32,637 nucleotides of DNA from an uncultured Bacteroides sp. (GTDB lineage: Bacteria; Bacteroidota; Bacteroidia; Bacteroidales; Bacteroidaceae): contig CAMTPA010000036.1 of assembly GCA_947074275.1 (NCBI GenBank), positions 1 through 32,637 on the forward strand, given 5' to 3'. A program made the translations under genes and the position numbers. A model generated the notes under the pieces. The model did not search any database and had not been told where the DNA came from. It worked only from the letters and a program-made list of their open reading frames with translations. This document shows positions 25,756 through 32,637 of the stretch, piece by piece (the stretch's first letter is position 1; every line of letters starts with the position of its first letter).

Positions 25756-27123
25756 ATGTACACACCACGCAACTATCAACACATATTGAAACAGTTTCAA
25801 TGGAAATATGCCATTGCGCTGCTCGTGATAGCTTTGTTGTCGCTATTTTGTCAACTACTAATACAAAACTACCTTGCCAACCAATACTCAGACGCACACT
25901 TGATAAACTATGCAGCCAAACTGCGTTCGGACTCACAAACAATGGTGAAATATGCGCTTTTATTGAAAGAAGGGAAAAACTACCGAACAGACGGAAAAGA
26001 CTTCTCTAACACATTCAAGCAGTGGAACGCCACGCATAAAGCACTTCGTTATGGAAACGATTTTCTGAATATCCCCCCCAATGCCGACAAAATGATTGAT
26101 GAGTTATTCACCATCATCGACACTCCTTACCAAAATATGCTGGATGCAGGCAATGAAATATGCACATTGCTGGAAAACAAAAATGTGAGAGATACAGCTA
26201 CTATGAAACCGTGGGTGCAGCAATTGCTCAACAACGAAAAAAGCTATCTGCTGGGTATGGAGATGATTGTATTTGAGTATGACCTCACATCAAAAGAAAA
26301 CATAACCCATCTGAAAAAGCTGGAATGGGGATTGTTTGCCATTCTAATCTTTTGCCTGCTATTGGAGGCCTTGCTTATTTTCTTACCACTACACAAGCAG
26401 CTACGTACCACCTTCGAGAATCTGCTCGAAAGCAATCGGGCTTCGCACGAAATGGCAAGCCGCTTGCAAAAAATTCGCTCGGATGCTATACTCACAGGAG
26501 AAACACGTGAGCGCAAGCGTATATCGACCGAAATACACGATGGAATAGGACAAATGCTAACCGCACTGAAAATGCGTATCGAAATGCTGGAAGAACAAGA
26601 AGATATAAAGGGGGAAGCACTGGCCGATATACGCGAAATGACCGTGACCATTGTGAAAGAGACACGCCGTGTGTGCTCTGAGCTTTTGCCCAATATATTA
26701 GATGATTTCGGGTTGAAGTCGGCTATCAACGAGCTATGCAAACTGGTGCGCGAGAACTCGAAGATAACCGTGACCCTGCACGATGAGGTAGAAGAAGGAG
26801 TGCTCACCAAACAGCAAGATGTAATCATCTACCGAATACTTCAAGAAGCTATAAACAACGTAATGAAACACGCCAACGCTACCCTACTAAGCATCAGCAC
26901 CGAAACCGATGCCGAAAACATATACATTGAAGTGACAGACAATGGTAGTGGGTTTAGAGTAAGAATAGACGAACTATACGAAGGGCAAAATACTGGAATA
27001 TATGGGTTGGGGTTGGTAAATATGAAAGAACGAACCGAAATGCTCGGCGGAAAATTCAACATCACCTCTACCCCCGGCAAAGGAACCACCGTATCACTCA
27101 AGATTCCCTATCACGTTGACTAA
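25756..27123 (+). CDS. NarL-family sensor histidine kinase (HisKA_3 type)
   Basis: This is a membrane sensor kinase. TM1 is at about 18-38 and TM2 at about 192-212, enclosing a roughly 150-residue extracytoplasmic helical domain in the style of NarX/PilJ sensors. A short linker follows, then the HisKA_3 dimerisation domain ERKRISTEIHDGIGQML with the phospho-acceptor His261. The HATPase domain has the N-box EAINNVMKHANA, the G1 box VTDNGSGF and the G2 region IYGLGLVNMKERTEMLGG. The length of 455 residues looks complete. It is paired with the response regulator 18 bp downstream. The signal is unknown. The urea operon lies upstream but is separated by a terminator, so a regulatory link is only a possibility. 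Confidence 0.92.
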   Translation: MYTPRNYQHILKQFQWKYAIALLVIALLSLFCQLLIQNYLANQYSDAHLINYAAKLRSDSQTMVKYALLLKEGKNYRTDGKDFSNTFKQWNATHKALRYGNDFLNIPPNADKMIDELFTIIDTPYQNMLDAGNEICTLLENKNVRDTATMKPWVQQLLNNEKSYLLGMEMIVFEYDLTSKENITHLKKLEWGLFAILIFCLLLEALLIFLPLHKQLRTTFENLLESNRASHEMASRLQKIRSDAILTGETRERKRISTEIHDGIGQMLTALKMRIEMLEEQEDIKGEALADIREMTVTIVKETRRVCSELLPNILDDFGLKSAINELCKLVRENSKITVTLHDEVEEGVLTKQQDVIIYRILQEAINNVMKHANATLLSISTETDAENIYIEVTDNGSGFRVRIDELYEGQNTGIYGLGLVNMKERTEMLGGKFNITSTPGKGTTVSLKIPYHVD

Positions 27124-27141
27124 TATAATACCAAGAAAACA

Positions 27142-27807
27142 ATGAACCAACCGATTACAATCTTATTAGCAGACGACCACGAAATATTTCGTCTGGGCGT
27201 GAAGCAGTTTATCGACAACGAAAAAGACTTGAAGGTGATAGCAACCGCCGACAATGGCAAAGAGGCAGTGGAAAAAGCTCTGTCGCTAAAGCCCAATCTG
27301 GTGCTTATGGACATTGCGATGCCTGAGATGAACGGACTGGAAGCTGCCGAAGAAATTCTATCTAAAATGCCTCAAGCAAAGATATTGCTCATCAGCCTTT
27401 ACGATTTGACGGAGTATGTGAAACAGTCGCTGCGCATAGGTGTGTCGGGCTATGTGCTCAAAGATGCGCCCAACAAGGTTTTTCTGAGTGCTATCCGCAG
27501 CGTTGCCGAGGGAAAGTTCTTTTATTCGGGCGACCTCACCAACGTGTTGCTCACCGAATACCGCTCTTTAAAATCGGCAAACAGCGGCGATGGTAGCACA
27601 CTACCACAAAAGCAACGCAAACTCACCGAACGTGAGATTGAGATATTGGGGCAAATAGCTACGGGGGTTTCAAACAAAGACTTGGCATTGAAATATGGGG
27701 TGAGCACGCGCACCATCGAAACACATCGCCTCAACATTATGCGCAAGATGCAGGTGAACCAAATAGAAGCTGCTATCGAACTGGCTTTGAAACAACAGAT
27801 ATTATAA
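27142..27807 (+). CDS. NarL/FixJ-family response regulator
   Basis: This is the partner of the upstream kinase. The receiver domain (about 5-120) has the acidic pair DDHEIF (Asp11-Asp12), the phosphorylation site Asp57 in LVLMDIAMPEMNG, and Lys near 106 in VLKDAPNK. The C-terminal LuxR-type helix-turn-helix (about 155-215) reads LTEREIEILGQIATGVSNKD, then STRTIETHRLNIMRKM. It is 221 residues long. It ends in a strong terminator. Target genes are not identifiable from the sequence; palindromes such as that at 16428-16443 are candidates to test. Confidence 0.93.
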   Translation: MNQPITILLADDHEIFRLGVKQFIDNEKDLKVIATADNGKEAVEKALSLKPNLVLMDIAMPEMNGLEAAEEILSKMPQAKILLISLYDLTEYVKQSLRIGVSGYVLKDAPNKVFLSAIRSVAEGKFFYSGDLTNVLLTEYRSLKSANSGDGSTLPQKQRKLTEREIEILGQIATGVSNKDLALKYGVSTRTIETHRLNIMRKMQVNQIEAAIELALKQQIL

Positions 27808-27826
27808 CCCACAAAAGCAACCCTAT

Positions 27827-27863
27827 AAAAAAAGAGATATTCGCATAGAATATCTCTTTTTTT
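27827..27863 (+). terminator. Intrinsic terminator after the response regulator
   Basis: A perfect 16-bp stem, AAAAAAAGAGATATTC (27827-27842) with its complement at 27848-27863, has a 5-base loop. It has A and T runs on both sides, so it could act in both directions, between convergent genes. Confidence 0.88.
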
Positions 27864-27919
27864 ATATAACGATTTAAGCTTATATCCATTCAAATTGGGA
27901 GGTATATATACCCACCAAC

Positions 27920-27994
27920 CTGGAAAGGGCTATCTACCGACCTGAGAAGGCCTATCTACCACGCTGGAAAGGCCTTGCCAGCAAACGGGATATA
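27920..27994 (+). repeat. Intergenic tandem repeat, copy B (three units, 22-bp period)
   Basis: Units start at 27920, 27942 and 27964, with the same plan as 16015-16098: two units of the CTGGAAAGGCCTATCTACC type (here CTGGAAAGGGCTATCTACC and CTGAGAAGGCCTATCTACC), then a third unit running into TGCCAGCAAACGGGATA. The third unit forms the near-palindrome GCTGGAAAGGCCTTGCCAGC (27963-27982). It starts 57 bp after a terminator and ends three bases before the valS stop codon on the other strand. Left-end sequence is degraded compared with copy A. Confidence 0.9.
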
Positions 27995-27996
27995 GC

Positions 27997-30627
27997 TTAT
28001 GCTTTTCCACGCAATGCCGCAAGGCTCTCTTCGAGCGATTTGATAATACTTTCGGCATCTGCTTGTTTCTTACGTTCCATATCGAGCACAGCAGCAGGTG
28101 CATTGTTCACAAACTTTTCGTTACTCAATTTCTTCATCACACCTTGCAAGAACCCTTGCTTGTGTTTCAGTTCACCTTCCATACGAGCGATTTCAGCTTC
28201 CACATCAATCATATTGCCAAGTGGCACAGCAAATTCGGTAGTGCCCACCATAAATGAAGCCGCACCTTCGGCTTTGGTTTCTACGATTGTGATAGACGAT
28301 AAGTTGCACATTTTAAAGAGCACCGAATCGAATTCCGCTACTGGATTATCGCCCAATACTTGTAGTTCCAATTGCTCCTTTTGTGCAATGTTTTTCTGCA
28401 AACGGATAGAGCGAATGCTGCTTATTACCTCTTTGGCTATATCGAAATTGGCAATCAAAGCTTTATCCACCAAGCCCGGAACTGGCATTGTAGACACCAT
28501 CAAGCTTTCGCCCTCTTTGCGTTCCACGATGTTTTGCCAAAGCTCTTCGGTGATGAATGGCATAAATGGATGTAACAAGTGAAGCAAGTTGTCGAAGAAG
28601 CCCAAGGTTGCTTTTAGCACTTCGGGATTGATGCCCTGACCATAAGCAGGTTTAATCATTTCCAAATACCACGACGAGAACTCATCCCAGAATAATTTGT
28701 AGATAGCCATCAACGCCTCGCTCAAACGATATTTGCTAAACAAGTCAATCACTTCGGCAGCTACTTCGTTTTGCTTCGACTCGAACCAGCGAATAGCCCA
28801 CTGAGAAGCCAACGGAAATTCAGCTTGTTCGTCTACACTCCAACCCTTCACCAAACGGAAAGCATTCCAAATCTTGTTGCAGAAATTGCGTCCTTGCTCA
28901 CAAAGCGCATCATCAAACAATATATCGTTTCCGGCAGGTGCTGCAAGCATCATACCCATACGCACGCCATCGGCACCAAAATGATCGATCAAAGCCAATG
29001 GATCGGGTGAGTTGCCCAACGATTTAGACATCTTACGTCCAATCTTATCGCGCACAATACCTGTGAAATACACATTCTTAAATGGCATCTTACCTTCGTA
29101 TTCATAGCCCGCCATAATCATACGTGCTACCCAGAAGAAGATAATATCTGGCCCTGTCACCAAGTCATTGGTTGGATAATAGTATTCAATCTCTTTGTTG
29201 CCAGGATCGAGAATACCGTTGAACAACGAAATAGGCCACAACCACGATGAGAACCAAGTATCAAGACAGTCTTCATCTTGGCGAAGATCCTCGATAGTCA
29301 AAGCTTGATTGCCTGTTTTTTCTTTCGCCAAAGCCAATGCCTCTTCAGCTGTTTCGGCCACCACAAAGCCACCTTCGGGCAAGAAGTAAGCAGGGATGCG
29401 GTGTCCCCACCAAAGCTGACGGCTAATGCACCAGTCTTTGATGTTCTCCATCCAATGACGATAGGTGTTTTTATATTTGGCAGGATAGAATTTAATATCA
29501 TCGTCCATCACAGGGGTAAGAGCAATCTGAGCCAAATGCTCCATTTTCAAGAACCATTGCATAGAGAGCTTCGGTTCAATCACCACGTTGGTACGTTCAG
29601 AGTAGCCCACTTTATTGGTATAAGCCTCTGTTTTTTCGAGCAGTTCGCTTTCTTGCAAGTCTTTTTCAATCTGCTTACGCACAGCAAAGCGATCCATACC
29701 TACATAAAGCCCAGCAGCTTCGCTCAAAGTGCCATTATCGTTGAATATATCAATGCTTGGTAAATTGTATTTCTCGCCGAGCATATAGTCGTTCACATCG
29801 TGGGCAGGAGTCACCTTTAAGCAACCTGTACCAAACTCTATGTCAACATAGTCGTCTTCAATCACTGGAATCACACGATTCACCAATGGCACGATTACTT
29901 TCTTGCCTTTCAGGTGTTGGTTTTTAGGGTCATTGGGGTTGATACACATAGCCGTATCGCCCATAATCGTTTCGGGACGAGTGGTAGCTACCACTGCATA
30001 GCCATCTTCCCCTTCTATCTTGTAGCGCAAATAGAACAATTTGCCGTGCTCTTCTTTGTAAATCACCTCCTCGTCCGACAATGCAGTCAGAGCTTGAGGA
30101 TCCCAATTGACCATACGAACACCACGGTAGATTAATCCCTTTTTATACAAATCGACAAATACGCGTAATACGCTCTCGCTACGTGTTTCATCCATCGTAA
30201 AGGCTGTGCGATCCCAGTCGCACGATGCTCCCAAACGGCGAAGCTGCTTCAAAATAATGCCACCGTGTTCGTCAGTCCACTCCCAAGCGTGTTTTAAAAA
30301 CTCTTCACGGCTGAGGTCGGTTTTCTTAATGCCCTGCGTAGCCAATCGTCCTACAACTTTGGCTTCGGTGGCGATAGAAGCGTGGTCGGTGCCAGGCACC
30401 CAACAAGCATTTTTGCCTTCCATACGAGCACGACGCACCAATATATCTTGAATGGTATTGTTTAGCATATGTCCCATATGCAGCACACCTGTGACGTTTG
30501 GAGGAGGAATGACGATGGTATACGGTTCACGTCCATCGGGTTTTGAACTAAATAATTTGTGGTTCATCCAATACTGATACCACTTTCCCTCCACATCTGC
30601 GGGACTATACTTACTTGCTAATTCCAT
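27997..30627 (-). CDS. valS: Valyl-tRNA synthetase
   Basis: This class I aminoacyl-tRNA synthetase charges tRNA-Val. The HIGH signature is HMGH at about 50-53 within [17 protein letters not shown]. The KMSKS loop is [14 protein letters not shown] near residue 532. The editing (CP1) domain with [13 protein letters not shown] lies between. The anticodon-binding domain carries [10 protein letters not shown]. The C-terminal coiled-coil arm ([20 protein letters not shown] onward) is typical of ValS and separates it from IleS and LeuS. The 876 residues are full length. It is convergent with the response regulator, and its stop lies only three bases from the repeat block. No separate T-rich terminator was found on its strand. 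Confidence 0.97.
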   Translation of the reverse strand: MELASKYSPADVEGKWYQYWMNHKLFSSKPDGREPYTIVIPPPNVTGVLHMGHMLNNTIQDILVRRARMEGKNACWVPGTDHASIATEAKVVGRLATQGIKKTDLSREEFLKHAWEWTDEHGGIILKQLRRLGASCDWDRTAFTMDETRSESVLRVFVDLYKKGLIYRGVRMVNWDPQALTALSDEEVIYKEEHGKLFYLRYKIEGEDGYAVVATTRPETIMGDTAMCINPNDPKNQHLKGKKVIVPLVNRVIPVIEDDYVDIEFGTGCLKVTPAHDVNDYMLGEKYNLPSIDIFNDNGTLSEAAGLYVGMDRFAVRKQIEKDLQESELLEKTEAYTNKVGYSERTNVVIEPKLSMQWFLKMEHLAQIALTPVMDDDIKFYPAKYKNTYRHWMENIKDWCISRQLWWGHRIPAYFLPEGGFVVAETAEEALALAKEKTGNQALTIEDLRQDEDCLDTWFSSWLWPISLFNGILDPGNKEIEYYYPTNDLVTGPDIIFFWVARMIMAGYEYEGKMPFKNVYFTGIVRDKIGRKMSKSLGNSPDPLALIDHFGADGVRMGMMLAAPAGNDILFDDALCEQGRNFCNKIWNAFRLVKGWSVDEQAEFPLASQWAIRWFESKQNEVAAEVIDLFSKYRLSEALMAIYKLFWDEFSSWYLEMIKPAYGQGINPEVLKATLGFFDNLLHLLHPFMPFITEELWQNIVERKEGESLMVSTMPVPGLVDKALIANFDIAKEVISSIRSIRLQKNIAQKEQLELQVLGDNPVAEFDSVLFKMCNLSSITIVETKAEGAASFMVGTTEFAVPLGNMIDVEAEIARMEGELKHKQGFLQGVMKKLSNEKFVNNAPAAVLDMERKKQADAESIIKSLEESLAALRGKA

Positions 30628-30667
30628 TTCTATTATAATGTATGATGGTTTATTTGAAATAATGGGG

Positions 30668-30675
30668 CAAAATTA
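30668..30675 (-). promoter_or_regulatory. -7 promoter box of valS
   Basis: The minus strand reads TAATTTTG, matching TAnnTTTG, about 40 nt before the valS ATG at 30627. No -33 TTTG is visible. Confidence 0.5.
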
Positions 30676-30720
30676 ATAAATTATAAATAGTTATACGACA
30701 CATACAATCAAAGATTTGCA

Positions 30721-30728
30721 TACCTTTG
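30721..30728 (+). promoter_or_regulatory. -7 promoter box of the DUF3810 gene
   Basis: TACCTTTG matches TAnnTTTG and ends 14 nt before the ATG at 30743, so the transcript leader would be only a few bases long. Confidence 0.55.
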
Positions 30729-30742
30729 TTTGATTTTAAGTT

Positions 30743-31792
30743 ATGAAAAGAAAAGAGAAAATACGTTTGGCAACACTTGCCACATTGCTTCTTTTGGTTT
30801 GGGCTGTACAAATCATTCCGGGTTGGGGCGAGTTTTATGCACGTAGCGTTTACCCCGTCATCTCTTATCCCTTGGCATCGTTTGCATCTATTTTCCCTTT
30901 TGCCATTGGCGATTTGTTTATCTTTCTCTGTATTCTTAGCCTCATCGCCTATCTCATTTATGCCATCTGCAAAAAGAAAAATTGGAAACGAACCGTATTG
31001 CACATCATAGAGTTTCTTGCTTGGATATATGTTTGGTTCTACATAGCTTGGGGACTGAACTATTCGCAAAACTCCTTTTACCAACGTACACAAATCCCCT
31101 ACTCGACATATACACCCGAGAACTTTCAACTCTTTTTAAACGACTACATTCCCAAACTAAACGAGAGCTATCCTCAAACGATGACCTTCGACCAAGAAAC
31201 ACTGCTCGAAGAAACCGTGAAGAATTATCTGCAAATAAGCGATTCGTTAGGTATCAATCGCCTGTTACTGAAATCGCCACGTGTAAAGACAATGCTTTTC
31301 ACACCAATCAGCTCAATGGTGGGAGTGAGTGGCAGTATGGCTCCCTTTTTCTGTGAATTTACAGTCAATGGCGATGTGCTTCCTTCACAATATCCCGCCA
31401 CTTATACCCACGAATTAGCGCATTTATTGGGAATAACCAACGAAGCAGAAGCCAGTTTCTACGCATATCAAGTCTGTACTCGTTCACACACTCCAGCTAT
31501 TCGGTTTAGTGGATATTTTTCCATCCTCAACCACGTACTCAACAATGCTTATCGTCTATTATCCGAAGAAGAGTTTGAAACACTACAAACATCCATCCGC
31601 CCCGAAATAATAGAATTGGCCTGCACCAATCACACCTACTGGGCAGAGAAATACAACCCCTTGATTGGCAGTATTCAAGACTGGATATACGATTTATATT
31701 TAAAAGGCAATAAAATAGAGAGTGGTAGAAAGAACTATTCAGAAGTTATCGGACTACTCATCTCTTATCAAAATAGAAATAAACAAGAATAA
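30743..31792 (+). CDS. DUF3810 membrane protein with HExxH metalloprotease motif
   Basis: This 349-residue membrane protein has three or more hydrophobic segments in the first third (about 8-28, 38-76, 84-104), then a soluble domain. The soluble domain holds a zinc-protease motif, THELAHLLGITNEAEASF, with His223, Glu224 and His227 as HExxH and a likely third ligand at Glu234 or Glu236. The upstream phrase SMVGVSGSMAPFFCEFTVNG and the motif place it in the family I know as DUF3810. The substrate is unknown. The gene is divergent from valS. mazG follows after 7 bp, so the two are probably cotranscribed. Confidence 0.85.
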   Translation: MKRKEKIRLATLATLLLLVWAVQIIPGWGEFYARSVYPVISYPLASFASIFPFAIGDLFIFLCILSLIAYLIYAICKKKNWKRTVLHIIEFLAWIYVWFYIAWGLNYSQNSFYQRTQIPYSTYTPENFQLFLNDYIPKLNESYPQTMTFDQETLLEETVKNYLQISDSLGINRLLLKSPRVKTMLFTPISSMVGVSGSMAPFFCEFTVNGDVLPSQYPATYTHELAHLLGITNEAEASFYAYQVCTRSHTPAIRFSGYFSILNHVLNNAYRLLSEEEFETLQTSIRPEIIELACTNHTYWAEKYNPLIGSIQDWIYDLYLKGNKIESGRKNYSEVIGLLISYQNRNKQE

Positions 31793-31799
31793 AGAAATT

Positions 31800-32597
31800 A
31801 TGATACATACAAGAAAAGAACAGGTGGAAGCTTACGGTCGCTTTCTGGATATATTGGACGAACTTCGTGAAAAATGTCCGTGGGATAAAAAACAAACCAA
31901 CCAAAGCTTGCGCCCCAACACCATCGAAGAGGTGTACGAATTGTGCGATGCACTTACTCACAATGACCCAAATGAAGTATGCAAAGAACTTGGCGATGTG
32001 CTGCTACACGTTGCATTCTATGCTAAGATAGCCTCTGAAAAAAGCGAATTTGATATGGCCGATGTCTGCAACAAGCTTTGCAATAAGCTAATATTCCGCC
32101 ACCCGCACGTGTTTGGTGAAGAAAAAGCAGAAACAGCTGGCCAAGTATCAGAAAACTGGGAACAACTAAAATTGAAGGAAAAGGATGGTAACAAAAGTGT
32201 ATTGAGCGGTGTACCCTCTGCACTACCTGCACTTATCAAAGCATATCGCATTCAAGACAAGGCGCGCAACGTAGGTTTCGATTGGGAAGAAAAAGAACAA
32301 GTATGGGACAAAGTTCGCGAAGAGTTTGGTGAATTGCAAGAAGAAGTAGCACGGATGGATAAAGATAAAGCCGAGGCTGAATTTGGGGATCTACTGTTTA
32401 GCATCATCAATGCAGGTAGGCTCTACGGCATAAACCCCGAAAATGCCTTAGAACGAACCAACCAAAAATTCATCCGTCGTTTCAATTATTTAGAAGAACG
32501 TACTATTAAAGCCGGGCGAAATCTAAAAGATATGTCGCTCAATGAAATGGACAACATTTGGAGTGAAGCCAAGCAGCAAGGGGGGAGTGTAATTTAA
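31800..32597 (+). CDS. mazG: Nucleoside triphosphate pyrophosphohydrolase MazG
   Basis: MazG hydrolyses NTPs and dNTPs to NMP and pyrophosphate in house-cleaning and stringent-response control. The tandem MazG domains are visible. The first has REKCPWDKKQTNQSLRPNTI, then EEVYEL with KELGDVLLHVAFYAKI. The second has KVREEFGELQEEV with EFGDLLFSIINAGR. The EExxE and ExxD metal-binding residues are kept in both. FRHPHVFG and KAYRIQDKARNVGFDW are family phrases. I chose ATG 31800 (265 residues), 7 bp after the DUF3810 stop; the frame is open from 31722 but that part overlaps the upstream gene. About 40 bases remain after the stop, without a clear terminator. Confidence 0.95.
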   Translation: MIHTRKEQVEAYGRFLDILDELREKCPWDKKQTNQSLRPNTIEEVYELCDALTHNDPNEVCKELGDVLLHVAFYAKIASEKSEFDMADVCNKLCNKLIFRHPHVFGEEKAETAGQVSENWEQLKLKEKDGNKSVLSGVPSALPALIKAYRIQDKARNVGFDWEEKEQVWDKVREEFGELQEEVARMDKDKAEAEFGDLLFSIINAGRLYGINPENALERTNQKFIRRFNYLEERTIKAGRNLKDMSLNEMDNIWSEAKQQGGSVI

Positions 32598-32637
32598 ACT
32601 CTGTCTGATTTCTACTTGGTTTAAATTCCTACAAATA

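Noticed and set aside
25756..27807. PorX/PorY-type secretion two-component system
   Set aside because: PorX has a phosphatase-like effector domain; this regulator has a LuxR-type DNA-binding domain.

Overview
The window looks like a chromosomal contig end from a member of the Bacteroidota, probably order Bacteroidales. Three things support this. Most promoters carry the Bacteroides-type -7 box TAnnTTTG. Shine-Dalgarno sequences are almost absent. The gene content is typical of the order: DUF4105, DUF3810, a long SecA with a SEC-C tail, and an envelope cluster running from coaX to ppiD. Family and species cannot be told from the sequence alone. The first 48 bases are not genomic. They are an Illumina P7/i7/read-2 adapter left on the contig end.

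Layout. (1) 48-7607, minus strand: a six-gene run coaX - outer-membrane barrel protein - TPR protein - lptC - CorC/GldE-type CBS protein - ppiD-like chaperone. This is mostly cell-envelope biogenesis. (2) 7576-8003: a divergent promoter region holding a striking array of four palindromic CCGG-centred units at an exact 23-bp period. (3) 8004-14260, plus strand: a DUF4105 membrane protein (candidate Lnb-type lipoprotein N-acyltransferase), an alkaline-phosphatase-fold protein that has lost nearly all its metal ligands, and secA with a clear terminator. (4) 14281-15969: a lipoprotein with TPR-like repeats and a small acidic protein, each with its own promoter. (5) 16389-25712: an eight-gene urea operon, porin - urtA - urtB - urtC - urtD - urtE - ureAB (fused gamma+beta) - ureC, closed by a strong terminator. 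(6) 25731-27863: a NarL-type histidine kinase and response regulator pair. (7) valS on the minus strand, then divergently a DUF3810 membrane metalloprotease and mazG.

The urea operon is the metabolic centre of the window. It encodes a possible outer-membrane entry route, a high-affinity ABC importer and the cytoplasmic urease apoenzyme as one transcription unit. No urease maturation genes (ureD/H, E, F, G) or nickel transporter are present, so activation must depend on genes elsewhere or be absent.

Two copies of a second intergenic repeat (three units at a 22-bp period, AAGGCC core) lie about 12 kb apart. Both are about 50 bp downstream of an intrinsic terminator and in the same orientation, which suggests a dispersed repeat family. 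Together with the 23-bp CCGG array and the degenerate phosphatase, these are the parts most worth a second look.
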